Shown piece after piece: positions 30,092 through 36,291 of a stretch of DNA of 36,561 bases; the stretch's first letter is position 1, and each line of letters begins with the position of its first letter. Below the pieces are notes generated by a model, which had not been told where the DNA came from, made no database searches, and saw only the letters and a list, made by a program, of their open reading frames with translations. Both the position numbers and the translations under genes were made by a program. The stretch is from a virus, in IMG/VR virus record IMGVR_UViG_3300032246_001756, positions 1 through 36,561 of that record; one strand, given 5' to 3'.

Positions 30092-30679
30092 ATGAGTTTA
30101 GTCCCAATCGTTTTAGAACAAACTGCAAAAGGTGAGCGTAGTTATGATATCTATAGCCGCATGTTGCGTGACCGTGTGATTTTGCTTGAGGGCGAAGTAC
30201 ATGATCAAATGGCAAATCTAGTTGTTGCACAATTGCTTTACTTGGAAAGTGAAGCAGATAAAGATATCAGTGTTTACATCAATAGCCCAGGTGGAAGTGT
30301 AACTGCTGGTATGGCAATCTATGATGCAATACAATTTATTAAACCCGATGTACAAACTATCGTTATGGGGCAGGCTTGCTCAATGGGCAGTTTACTTGCA
30401 CAAGCAGGTGCTAAAGGTAAGCGTTATATGTTACCCAATGCTAGACACATGATTCATCAACCATCAGGTGGCGCACGTGGTCAAGCTACTGACATGGAAA
30501 TTCAAGTTCGTGAAATTCTAGCTATGAAAAAGAGTCTTACTCAAATTTATGTTGACCACAATAGTGTAGGTAAAACGTATGATGAGTTGGCTAAGGATAT
30601 GGAACGAGACTTTTTTATGAGTGCAACTGAAGCGGTAGCATATGGTCTAGCTGATGCTGTATTGAAAAAGCGTCCATAA
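30092..30679 (+). CDS. clpP: ATP-dependent Clp protease proteolytic subunit ClpP
   Basis: 195 residues, like mature Clp[18 protein letters not shown] is the oxyanion strand; [11 protein letters not shown] carries the nucleophile (Ser97), [11 protein letters not shown] the His (His122) and [18 protein letters not shown] the Asp (Asp173), so the triad is intact. It starts near the mature N-terminus ([20 protein letters not shown]), so no long propeptide is expected. It would assemble as two heptamer rings and pair with phage ClpX, whose IGF loop is kept, or with host ClpX/ClpA. Own promoter at 30044. Followed by an early promoter for other genes. Confidence 0.96.
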   Translation: MSLVPIVLEQTAKGERSYDIYSRMLRDRVILLEGEVHDQMANLVVAQLLYLESEADKDISVYINSPGGSVTAGMAIYDAIQFIKPDVQTIVMGQACSMGSLLAQAGAKGKRYMLPNARHMIHQPSGGARGQATDMEIQVREILAMKKSLTQIYVDHNSVGKTYDELAKDMERDFFMSATEAVAYGLADAVLKKRP

Positions 30680-30684
30680 AACGG

Positions 30685-30713
30685 TTGACAATAAATGGAT
30701 TTTGTGCTATACT
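30685..30713 (+). promoter_or_regulatory. Sigma70-type promoter of the conserved family, leaderless
   Basis: TTGACA 30685-30690, 17-base spacer beginning ATAAATGG, TATACT 30708-30713. The ATG at 30720 is six bases after the -10 box, so the message would be leaderless. Confidence 0.82.
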
Positions 30714-30719
30714 TACGGC

Positions 30720-30815
30720 ATGAAATACTTAATTGAACTACTTCAAGCGGCCATCATTGCACTAACAATGTTTGGCCCTTTTTTCTACTACTTTGCATTT
30801 ATGATGAAACCCTAA
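30720..30815 (+). CDS. Leaderless membrane micro-protein, 31 aa
   Basis: MKYLIELLQAAIIALTMFGP followed by FFYYFAFMMKP: one hydrophobic transmembrane helix with a Gly-Pro kink, ending in a positive tail. It has its own strong promoter but no Shine-Dalgarno sequence. The stop is three bases before the next promoter. A dedicated early promoter for so short a frame argues that it is real. Function unknown; a membrane inhibitor or exclusion protein is inference. Confidence 0.65.
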   Translation: MKYLIELLQAAIIALTMFGPFFYYFAFMMKP

Positions 30816-30818
30816 AGG

Positions 30819-30847
30819 TTGACACTAAATGGTTTCGGGTATATAAT
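30819..30847 (+). promoter_or_regulatory. Sigma70-type promoter of the conserved family
   Basis: TTGACA 30819-30824, spacer CTAAATGGTTTCGGGTA, TATAAT 30842-30847. The leader contains CTTAGACAGTTAATTAAAGG, then the ATG at 30880. Nearly the same as the unit at 31367. Confidence 0.9.
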
Positions 30848-30879
30848 ACACTCTTAGACAGTTAATTAAAGGACTTGAA

Positions 30880-31152
30880 ATGCGTACAAAAACTATCATT
30901 GAGGGTTTGAAAAATTCTCAAAAATTCCGTGTGATTTTCAAGGGTGATGGTAGTGAAAATGACATTGGTATGTATATGACGGTCAAGCAAATGACCGAGC
31001 AATTTGCTACAGTTAACGCCCGCGCCACTTGCTGGGATGCACTTTTGCAGTTGGCAAATATGCGTTACTTTGCTAAGGTTGACGGGAAGCCAGTACCCTC
31101 TGGTCTTGGCACTACAATCCGCGGTAAACAGATTCAAGTGGATTTGGTATAA
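30880..31152 (+). CDS. Hypothetical protein, 90 aa, first early-array gene
   Basis: AAAGGA precedes the ATG. MRTKTIIEGLKNSQKFRVIF, then GMYMTVKQMTEQFATVNA and ATCWDALLQLANMRYFAKVD: basic alpha/beta protein, possibly with a helix-turn-helix-like middle (MTVKQMTEQFATVNARATCW), but this is not certain. It shares one base with the next gene. Early expression is predicted from the promoter. Confidence 0.75.
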   Translation: MRTKTIIEGLKNSQKFRVIFKGDGSENDIGMYMTVKQMTEQFATVNARATCWDALLQLANMRYFAKVDGKPVPSGLGTTIRGKQIQVDLV

Positions 31153-31370
31153 TGTTTAATTTACTGTACACCGTTATTATTGCAGGTTCACCTCTAATGG
31201 CATTTTTAGGTGAATACAATGATTTACCCAGTTGTCAATATGCTATCCGTGAAATCTACGCAGCCAGATTGAATGTTCCGGGGCAACGCAACCCAGAGTT
31301 TGATAAAACTATTCAACTTACCATGAGTACCAAAGCAGAATTCTTGTGCGTTCCGGTCAAAAAAGGTTGA
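31152..31370 (+). CDS. Small exported protein, 72 aa
   Basis: TAATG overlap with the preceding gene. A hydrophobic start MFNLLYTVIIAGSPLMAFLG acts as signal or anchor. The rest has a Cys pair (PSCQYAIREIY and EFLCVPVKKG), the layout also seen in the micro-protein at 13494. A single disulfide in the periplasm is likely (inference). The TGA stop lies inside the -35 box of the next promoter. Confidence 0.68.
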   Translation: MFNLLYTVIIAGSPLMAFLGEYNDLPSCQYAIREIYAARLNVPGQRNPEFDKTIQLTMSTKAEFLCVPVKKG

Positions 31371-31395
31371 CATTAAATGGTTTTGGGTATATAAT
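31367..31395 (+). promoter_or_regulatory. Sigma70-type promoter of the conserved family
   Basis: TTGACA 31367-31372, spacer TTAAATGGTTTTGGGTA, TATAAT 31390-31395; the leader again holds CTTAGACAGTTAATTAAAGG before the ATG at 31429. Confidence 0.9.
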
Positions 31396-31428
31396 ATATT
31401 CTTAGACAGTTAATTAAAGGACTTGAAA

Positions 31429-31797
31429 ATGACACATAAGACACTAGCACAAATGTCCCAGGAAGCCGCAGTAGAGCAAATGGCAGATGCAGAATTTGAC
31501 ACTAAATTCAACTACTACGATACCGTGCGTGACGAGTTGGGACTACGTGCTATCTGGTCAATCTACGAGGTAGATAATCTTAGCGAACCCCATCCCTACA
31601 AAGGTGTCACACACCTAGTCTATGAAGATTGGTTTGGAAAATCAATTGTTGTTGCAATCAATGGTCTTACTTATGCGGCATTATTTGTTGCGGCAAATGC
31701 GGCAATTACTCGGGCTAATACGCATCACAATTTTATTGAAGCATTTGAGCAAAACCCCAAAAACCCAGAAATTCTAGTTTTGCACACCGGATCTTAA
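31429..31797 (+). CDS. Hypothetical protein, 122 aa
   Basis: The ATG at 31429 is preferred over a TTG two codons earlier because AAAGGA is at the right distance, as in the sister unit at 30880. Starts MTHKTLAQMSQEAAVEQMAD; helical first part, then IWSIYEVDNLSEPHPYKG and a beta strand LVYEDWFGKSIVVAI, then an Ala-rich helix (FVAANAAITRANTHHNFIEA). Function unknown. Single gene between two array promoters. Confidence 0.75.
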   Translation: MTHKTLAQMSQEAAVEQMADAEFDTKFNYYDTVRDELGLRAIWSIYEVDNLSEPHPYKGVTHLVYEDWFGKSIVVAINGLTYAALFVAANAAITRANTHHNFIEAFEQNPKNPEILVLHTGS

Positions 31798-31800
31798 TGG

Positions 31801-31829
31801 TTGACAATAAATGGTTTTGGGTATATAAT
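31801..31829 (+). promoter_or_regulatory. Sigma70-type promoter of the conserved family
   Basis: TTGACA 31801-31806, spacer ATAAATGGTTTTGGGTA, TATAAT 31824-31829; leader AGAGTCTTAATCAGTTAAC, then CAGGAG before the ATG at 31863. Confidence 0.9.
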
Positions 31830-31862
31830 AGAGTCTTAATCAGTTAACAACAGGAGTTCAAA

Positions 31863-32336
31863 ATGGGTACACGTTCACGAATTGGTGTCATGCATGGTGA
31901 CAAAGTTAAAAGTGTTTACTGTCATTGGGATGGTTATCTAGCCCACAATGGCAAACTGTTACAGGAAAACTATGATAGTGCCAAAGCCAATCATTTAGTT
32001 TCGCTGGGCGACATGAGCAGTCTTAGAGCAGAAATTGGTGACAAGCATCCCTTCAGTGGCTATGATGTTACTCCTAATATCACTTCACAAAAGTATGATG
32101 AATTGTATGGCGACATGTGTACATTTTACGGTCGTGATCGTGAGGAAACAGGTGTTGATTTTAAAGTAGCATTGACCTTTCAAGAATTCATTGACCAATG
32201 CGACAATTGCGATGCTGAATATTACTATATCATGCGTGATGGTGTATGGTATTGTGGTGTTAATCGTAGCGATGATTCAATGGTTCAAGGTCAAATGTAT
32301 GTATTGGCTGACGAATTGGCTAAGGTTGAGGTGTAA
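31863..32336 (+). CDS. Conserved phage protein with MGTRSRIGV start, 157 aa
   Basis: A good Shine-Dalgarno sequence (CAGGAG). MGTRSRIGVMHGDKVKSVYC then HWDGYLAHNGKLLQENYDSA is a signature found in very many phage proteins, function unknown to me. Acidic Cys-containing middle (IDQCDNCDAEYYYIMRDGVW). The C-terminal third looks like a beta-strand and helix (GVNRSDDSMVQGQMYVLADE). Early expression predicted. TAATG overlap with the next gene. Confidence 0.85.
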   Translation: MGTRSRIGVMHGDKVKSVYCHWDGYLAHNGKLLQENYDSAKANHLVSLGDMSSLRAEIGDKHPFSGYDVTPNITSQKYDELYGDMCTFYGRDREETGVDFKVALTFQEFIDQCDNCDAEYYYIMRDGVWYCGVNRSDDSMVQGQMYVLADELAKVEV

Positions 32337-32494
32337 TGAATATCAAAGAACAACTGCTAGCCCTTGCTTACGAGCAGGAAGATCGAGTGTTTGGCTCCAG
32401 TGAGCGTGACGAGTTTGATTGCCTCATTGCCCTGATTGAAGATGGCACCATCGACACCTTTGAAGAACTTGCCCGGTATGGAATTGAAAAATGA
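32336..32494 (+). CDS. Small acidic protein, 52 aa
   Basis: TAATG overlap at the start. MNIKEQLLALAYEQEDRVFG then FDCLIALIEDGTIDTFEELA: a compact helical, acidic protein. Codons are more GC-rich than neighbours. ATGA overlap with the next micro-gene. Function unknown. Confidence 0.6.
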   Translation: MNIKEQLLALAYEQEDRVFGSSERDEFDCLIALIEDGTIDTFEELARYGIEK

Positions 32495-32610
32495 ATGAAG
32501 GAAAAGTAATCCCTATTGTGTTGGAACGATATGCAGGACCACATTGTCCAGATTCTTGCTATCAATGTCAATATCATAACAAATGTCTTGATGAAGCGGA
32601 GATGGAATAA
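32491..32610 (+). CDS. Cys-rich micro-protein, possible zinc knuckle, 39 aa
   Basis: ATGA overlap. MNEGKVIPIVLERYAGPHCP is followed by DSCYQCQYHNKCLDEAEME: four Cys residues (19, 23, 26, 32) with a nearby His, which would suit a small metal site. Its AUG-proximal context is weak and a shifted ATG exists at 32495 in another frame. TAATG overlap with connector copy 3. Confidence 0.55.
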   Translation: MNEGKVIPIVLERYAGPHCPDSCYQCQYHNKCLDEAEME

Positions 32611-32843
32611 TGAACAAACGAATTTTAGAATTAGCAAGACAAGTATGGCCTGATCCTAATACCAGCCATGTCAATCACGAAAAGTTCGCCGAGTTGATTG
32701 TTCGGGAATGTGCTGACTTGTGTGAACACGAATCCAACGATGATGAATATGACCAGTATGATATGGGAATGTCAGTCAAGGCAGAAAGTATCAAAACAGC
32801 GATTAAACAACATTTCGGAGTTGAAGAACAATGGAAGCAGTAG
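32610..32843 (+). CDS. Small connector-family protein, copy 3
   Basis: Paralogue of the genes at 3764, 5968 and 34883: MNKRILELARQVWPD, KFAELIVRECADLCE and IKQHFGVEEQWKQ. It carries a six-residue C-terminal extension compared with the other copies, and the next gene starts inside it (overlap 13 bases). GGAG at 32817-32820 lies ten bases before that ATG, three bases further than in the other copies. Acidic aromatic region DEYDQYDMG. Function unknown. Confidence 0.83.
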   Translation: MNKRILELARQVWPDPNTSHVNHEKFAELIVRECADLCEHESNDDEYDQYDMGMSVKAESIKTAIKQHFGVEEQWKQ

Positions 32844-33160
32844 TAGAAACAACTGAATGGTCTGGTGAGGTTCAGCCCAATCATAAATACTTGCTTGATG
32901 GTGCAAAGGTTCTTGCGTATATTAAACAAGGTTCTACTACACCTTTCTATTTCAAAACACCATTGACAATTGACAAGCGTGGTCGCAAGTTTGTACCACT
33001 GAAAGCTAATCCATTTAAGGTAAAAGAAAAAGCCACAGTTATCAAAGTGTCCGGCAGCAAAGGTGCTGTTTACTCTATTGATACACTAGAAAAAACATGT
33101 ACATGTCCCGGATATATTTTTCGGGGAGCATGTAAACATTTAACAGAATTAGTAAAATGA
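32831..33160 (+). CDS. SWIM zinc-finger protein, 109 aa
   Basis: The C-terminal 30 residues, YSIDTLEKTCTCPGYIFRGA then CKHLTELVK, match the SWIM motif C-x-C-x(n)-C-x-H, a small zinc module in DNA- or protein-binding proteins. The first 70 residues form a basic beta-rich domain (KYLLDGAKVLAYIKQG, RGRKFVPLKANPFKVK). Stand-alone SWIM proteins are common in phages; the target is unknown. It overlaps the phosphoesterase gene by four bases, so the two are co-translated. Confidence 0.82.
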   Translation: MEAVVETTEWSGEVQPNHKYLLDGAKVLAYIKQGSTTPFYFKTPLTIDKRGRKFVPLKANPFKVKEKATVIKVSGSKGAVYSIDTLEKTCTCPGYIFRGACKHLTELVK

Positions 33161-34005
33161 AAATAGCACTATGCAGTGATCTCCATTTAGAATTTGCAGA
33201 TATCAACATCCAAAATACAGAGAATGCAGATGTATTGATCTTATCCGGAGACATTCTTGTAGCCGAGGACCTGCACAACCATCCTGAAATGAGTTACGGC
33301 CCCTACAGTAAGGTTAATCTAGCTGACTTGGGTCGCAGACAGTCAACCGCACTACGTTTCCGTGAGTTTATCAAACGGTGTAGTTTTCAATTCCCACACG
33401 TTGTAGTAATTGCAGGTAATCACGAATTCTATCATGGTAACTGGAAAGCTAGTATTCAATATCTGCGTGATGAATACAGTAAATTTCCGAATGTCTATTT
33501 CCTTGAGCAAGAACTTAAGGTGATTGATGATGTTACCTTCATCGGTGCAACATTGTGGACTGACTGTAACAAGGGTGATCCATTGACACTACACGCATTG
33601 GGTGACATGATGAATGACTTTAGAATCATTCGTAATGATGAACACGGGTATACAAAGTTGCGTCCTGCTCACACTATGCACAGGCATCAACAAACTGTCA
33701 GTTATATCAAAACAGTATTGGCCGATAGAAAAGATAGAAAGGTAGTTGTTGTAGGTCATCATGCACCTACATTCAATAGTGTGCATGAACGCTATCGTAA
33801 TGACCAATTGATGAATGGTGGATATGCCAGTGACTTGAGCGAATTCATTATGGATCATCCACAGATTGTATTATGGACTCATGGTCATATGCATGATCCT
33901 TCTGACTACATGGTTGGTGAAACCCGCGTGGTTTGCAATCCTCGTGGTTATGCAGGACATGATAGTCAAGCTGATGTGTTTGAAACAAAGTTTTTGGTCA
34001 TCTAA
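33157..34005 (+). CDS. Calcineurin-like metallophosphoesterase, intact motifs
   Basis: All family motifs are present in order: CSDLHLEF (D8, H10), LSGDILVAE, AGNHEFYHG, VVGHHAPT and WTHGHMHD, giving a dimetal site. The enzyme class hydrolyses phosphodiesters or phosphomonoesters of nucleotides, nucleic acids or proteins; the substrate cannot be told from sequence. 282 residues. It is the active counterpart of the degenerate homologue at 26700. ATGA overlap with the SWIM protein gene upstream suggests a joint function. Confidence 0.92.
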   Translation: MKIALCSDLHLEFADINIQNTENADVLILSGDILVAEDLHNHPEMSYGPYSKVNLADLGRRQSTALRFREFIKRCSFQFPHVVVIAGNHEFYHGNWKASIQYLRDEYSKFPNVYFLEQELKVIDDVTFIGATLWTDCNKGDPLTLHALGDMMNDFRIIRNDEHGYTKLRPAHTMHRHQQTVSYIKTVLADRKDRKVVVVGHHAPTFNSVHERYRNDQLMNGGYASDLSEFIMDHPQIVLWTHGHMHDPSDYMVGETRVVCNPRGYAGHDSQADVFETKFLVI

Positions 34006-34029
34006 GTTAACATTGTTAACCAAATACTA

Positions 34030-34058
34030 TTGTGTAGAATGCCGTGTTCTGTTACAAT
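34030..34058 (+). promoter_or_regulatory. Promoter of the winged-helix gene
   Basis: TTGTGT 34030-34035, 17-base spacer, TACAAT 34053-34058 with TG one base upstream (extended -10). It differs from the conserved early family, as expected for a separately controlled gene. Confidence 0.6.
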
Positions 34059-34074
34059 AGTATCACGTTGTAAC
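34051..34074. promoter_or_regulatory. Dyad operator candidate over the -10 and start region
   Basis: GTTACAA at 34051-34057 and its exact inverted copy TTGTAAC at 34068-34074, ten bases between. The left arm covers the -10 box and the right arm covers the likely transcription start, a position where a dimeric repressor would block RNA polymerase. The adjacent gene encodes a winged-helix protein, so autoregulation is a natural inference. Two GTTAAC palindromes at 34006 and 34015 lie just upstream. Confidence 0.5.
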
Positions 34075-34103
34075 AACAGCGATTTATATAGAAAGAAAAC
34101 AAA

Positions 34104-34358
34104 ATGACTTTAACTAAACAAGCCCGTGTCTTAGAGGCACTACAATCTGGTGAGCAACTCACCGCAAAGCAAATTGCTGCACGTTTTGGTGTTAAAAACC
34201 CAACTGCTACTGTAAGCGACTTGCGTTATTCTGGTTTTGCAGTTTATGCAAATCAGCATACCGACACTAAAGGTCGTGTAACTACTAAGTATCGTTTGGG
34301 TCGCCCCAGCCGTGAAATCGTAGCTGCTGGCTATCGTGCTATGGCAATGGGCATCTAA
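34104..34358 (+). CDS. Winged-helix DNA-binding protein, 84 aa
   Basis: MTLTKQARVLEALQSGEQLT then AKQIAARFGVKNPTATVSDL is a helix-turn-helix, and RYSGFAVYANQHTDTKGRVT followed by TKYRLGRP gives the wing strands. Small stand-alone proteins of this type are common in large phages and presumably regulate transcription. It has its own promoter with a dyad over it and is followed by a hairpin terminator, so it is a single-gene unit. Codons are GC-richer than its surroundings. Ligand or target unknown. Confidence 0.82.
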   Translation: MTLTKQARVLEALQSGEQLTAKQIAARFGVKNPTATVSDLRYSGFAVYANQHTDTKGRVTTKYRLGRPSREIVAAGYRAMAMGI

Positions 34359-34383
34359 TCTCTTTTACTGATTAGTAAGGTTT

Positions 34384-34404
34384 AACGGGCACCTCAAGCC
34401 CGTT
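34384..34404 (+). terminator. Rho-independent terminator after winged-helix gene
   Basis: AACGGGC, seven-base loop ACCTCAA, GCCCGTT, then ACTTATTTTATA. A GC-rich 7-bp stem with a loose U-rich tail. Confidence 0.75.
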
Positions 34405-34427
34405 ACTTATTTTATACTAGGAGTTAC

Positions 34428-34886
34428 ATGAATATTTTTCACAAAATTATGAACAAACTAGGTCGATATAGGCTAATTCCAGATCGTACTACTGGTGCAG
34501 ATTATATGCACAGATACTACATCTTTCTCAAAGACCGCAAATGGTTTCCCTTTAATATTACATTGCACAAGATTGTTCGTAGTGACGATCCTATTATGCA
34601 TGACCATCCATGGGGATTCATAACTATCATACTTAAGGGTGGTTATTATGAACATACCCCTCACGTTAATCCTTATACAAAAGAAATAGTCGGTGAGAAC
34701 AGAGTTTGGCGTGGCCCTGGTAGTATCATCATTCGTACATCAAATGAATATCATTGGCTTGAATTAGAAAAAGAAAAGCCTGTTACTACACTATTCTTTA
34801 TGGGATCACAAAAACGTGATTGGGGATTCTTATTGAACAACAAATGGGTTCAACATGAAACTTACTTAAAGAATGCCAAACAATGA
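34428..34886 (+). CDS. Cupin-fold protein, 152 aa
   Basis: TAGGAG precedes the ATG. The core, IMHDHPWGFITIILKGGYYE, is a cupin motif 1-like strand pair with two His residues. It is followed by GENRVWRGPGSIIIRTSNEY and H-W-L-E-L, giving a possible second His for metal binding. Cupins range from metal dioxygenases and sugar isomerases to binding domains; no substrate can be assigned. Widespread among phages to my memory. Its end overlaps connector copy 4 by four bases. Confidence 0.75.
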   Translation: MNIFHKIMNKLGRYRLIPDRTTGADYMHRYYIFLKDRKWFPFNITLHKIVRSDDPIMHDHPWGFITIILKGGYYEHTPHVNPYTKEIVGENRVWRGPGSIIIRTSNEYHWLELEKEKPVTTLFFMGSQKRDWGFLLNNKWVQHETYLKNAKQ

Positions 34887-35119
34887 ACGAACGAATTAAA
34901 GAACTTGCTGATGAGGCTAATTTTTCCATTAGTGAAGATAAAGCAAACAAATGGTTTATAATTCAGGGTTCCGGTCATCATTTAGAAAAATTTGCAGAAC
35001 TGATTGTGCGAGAATGCGCCCAAGTTGCAGATATTGAAAGAGATACTTCAGCCGGGTGTGGATATGTTACATACACCGATGGACAAAGAATTAAAAAACA
35101 TTTTGGAGTTAAAGAATGA
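34883..35119 (+). CDS. Small connector-family protein, copy 4
   Basis: Paralogue of the genes at 3764, 5968 and 32610. The first nucleotides (ATGAACGAACGAATTAAA) are identical to those of copy 1. Central KFAELIVRECAQVADIER, terminus IKKHFGVKE. It overlaps both neighbours as ATGA. GGAG at 35105-35108 is seven bases before the ATG of the MazG-like gene at 35116. This is the fullest example of the connector arrangement: the coding ends are also translation signals. Confidence 0.85.
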   Translation: MNERIKELADEANFSISEDKANKWFIIQGSGHHLEKFAELIVRECAQVADIERDTSAGCGYVTYTDGQRIKKHFGVKE

Positions 35120-35397
35120 ATAATGAATTAAAAGAAATTATGTTAATCCTGCAAGAAGAATGTGCAGAAGTAACGCAAGCCGTTAGTAAGTGTATGCGTT
35201 TTGGTCCCGATCAAATGAAGCCGGGGAAAGATAGAACCAATCTTAATATGCTTGAAGAAGAAATTGGTGATCTGTTTGCTATGGTTGAATTGCTAGTTGA
35301 TATGAAAGTTGGAGTTACTCAAAATGGTATCAGCAAAGCAAAGAAACTGAAATTTGAAAAATTGAAAAAGTGGTCTAACTTAACTATTAATAAATAA
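35116..35397 (+). CDS. MazG-like nucleotide pyrophosphohydrolase, 93 aa
   Basis: All-alpha NTP pyrophosphatase fold. ILQEECAEVTQAVSKCMRFG supplies the E-x-x-E helix and MLEEEIGDLFAMVELLVDMK the E-x-x-D helix that bind Mg2+; the order and the roughly 40-residue spacing fit. These enzymes clean up non-canonical (d)NTPs or cut (p)ppGpp-related nucleotides; phage MazG-like proteins are common. At 93 residues it is a single domain, like other phage MazG-like proteins. Translationally coupled to connector copy 4. Confidence 0.85.
   Translation: MNNELKEIMLILQEECAEVTQAVSKCMRFGPDQMKPGKDRTNLNMLEEEIGDLFAMVELLVDMKVGVTQNGISKAKKLKFEKLKKWSNLTINK
35391..35396 (+). promoter_or_regulatory. TAAATA late-promoter-like motif, near-leaderless
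   Basis: AATAAATAATACT then ATG at 35402: TAAATA followed by five bases and the start codon. It overlaps the end of the MazG-like gene. No Shine-Dalgarno sequence is present for the next gene. Confidence 0.45.
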
Positions 35398-35401
35398 TAC
35401 T

Positions 35402-35746
35402 ATGGAATATTCTCTATTATTGGTGTTGTATCTGATTAGCGCATTCATGTTGGGGATGTTTGCAATGGATAAAATTATCTTTTATAAAATCCGCAAAGCA
35501 CTTAAAGAAGCAGGAATAGATGTTGATTCCGAAGAATCTACCAGTGTTAAGGTTAGAAAATTCTTTGTAGAGACTATCAATGATAATCTATATCTGTACG
35601 AGACCGATACTAATAATTTCATTGGTCAAGGAAAGTCATTGACTGAACTAGCATTACTTTCTAAGGATAAAGCAGATATTGCAGGTGTCAATTATAACGA
35701 AGAAATAATTTGGTTTGTGAATGGTGAAGTGAAAACAACAGTATGA
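35402..35746 (+). CDS. Membrane-anchored protein, 114 aa
   Basis: Residues 3-22 (YSLLLVLYLISAFMLGMFAM) are one transmembrane helix, then a short basic linker (FYKIRKALKEAG) and a soluble beta/alpha domain, KVRKFFVETINDNLYLYE to IIWFVNGEVK. The soluble part would be cytoplasmic. Not recognised; the layout is common in T4-like environmental phages. It overlaps the next gene by four bases. Confidence 0.75.
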   Translation: MEYSLLLVLYLISAFMLGMFAMDKIIFYKIRKALKEAGIDVDSEESTSVKVRKFFVETINDNLYLYETDTNNFIGQGKSLTELALLSKDKADIAGVNYNEEIIWFVNGEVKTTV

Positions 35747-36276
35747 AAATTAAGTTAGGTAAATTTCCTAAGAAAGGAAATAGAAAAATCAGTGTAGAAA
35801 TTGATGAACACGATACTTGGAATTTAGATCATACACTAGCACTAATAATTTACCCTGCATTGCTACAGCTTAAAGCAACAAAGCAGGGAATACCAAGTGA
35901 GTTTACTGAAGTCGGGGGAGAAGATTGGTCTAGTCAAGACAGTTTTGATTTTTATCAAGAAACACATACTGAGTCGTGGAAAGTTGGTCTAGAGCGATGG
36001 GATGAAACACTAGACAAAATGATTTGGTCATTTGAGCAATTGCTTAAGGGCGATTATGACGATCAATATCATCATGGTGATGCCGAATATAATTGGGTTA
36101 AAACTGACAAAACATACCCCAATCCAATCACAGGTAAAGTAGAAGATACATTCAAAATGGTTGATCAGAATCCAACTGAACATTGGTACGATGGTGTTGG
36201 TCATCTAAAACATGAAGAACGAATCCAAGAAGGATTAGAGTTGTTTGGCCGTTACTTCCGATCTCTATGGGATTAA
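35743..36276 (+). CDS. Conserved phage protein, 177 aa
   Basis: MKIKLGKFPKKGNRKISVEI then DEHDTWNLDHTLALIIYPAL is a signature I recognise in many T4-like and environmental phages. Further: LLQLKATKQGIPSEF, a His/Asp/Trp-rich middle, and DETLDKMIWSFEQLLKGDYD. Acidic, soluble; some phage proteins of this type have been found in structural or DNA regions, but function is not established. The stop codon lies inside the perfect palindrome at 36262-36287. Confidence 0.82.
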   Translation: MKIKLGKFPKKGNRKISVEIDEHDTWNLDHTLALIIYPALLQLKATKQGIPSEFTEVGGEDWSSQDSFDFYQETHTESWKVGLERWDETLDKMIWSFEQLLKGDYDDQYHHGDAEYNWVKTDKTYPNPITGKVEDTFKMVDQNPTEHWYDGVGHLKHEERIQEGLELFGRYFRSLWD

Positions 36277-36287
36277 TCCCATAGAGA
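36262..36287. terminator. Perfect 26-base palindrome spanning the stop codon
   Basis: TCTCTATGGGAT and its exact reverse complement meet at a central TA; each half is 13 bases. It can form a stem of up to 11 bp with a small loop. There is no U-run on the + strand, so it may be a transcript-end stabiliser, a bidirectional terminator or a protein site. Confidence 0.55.
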
Positions 36288-36291
36288 AAGA

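Noticed and set aside
12095-31829. CRISPR-like or transposon repeats
   Set aside because: The repeated units are promoters plus leaders followed by different genes, unevenly spaced, without spacers or transposase.
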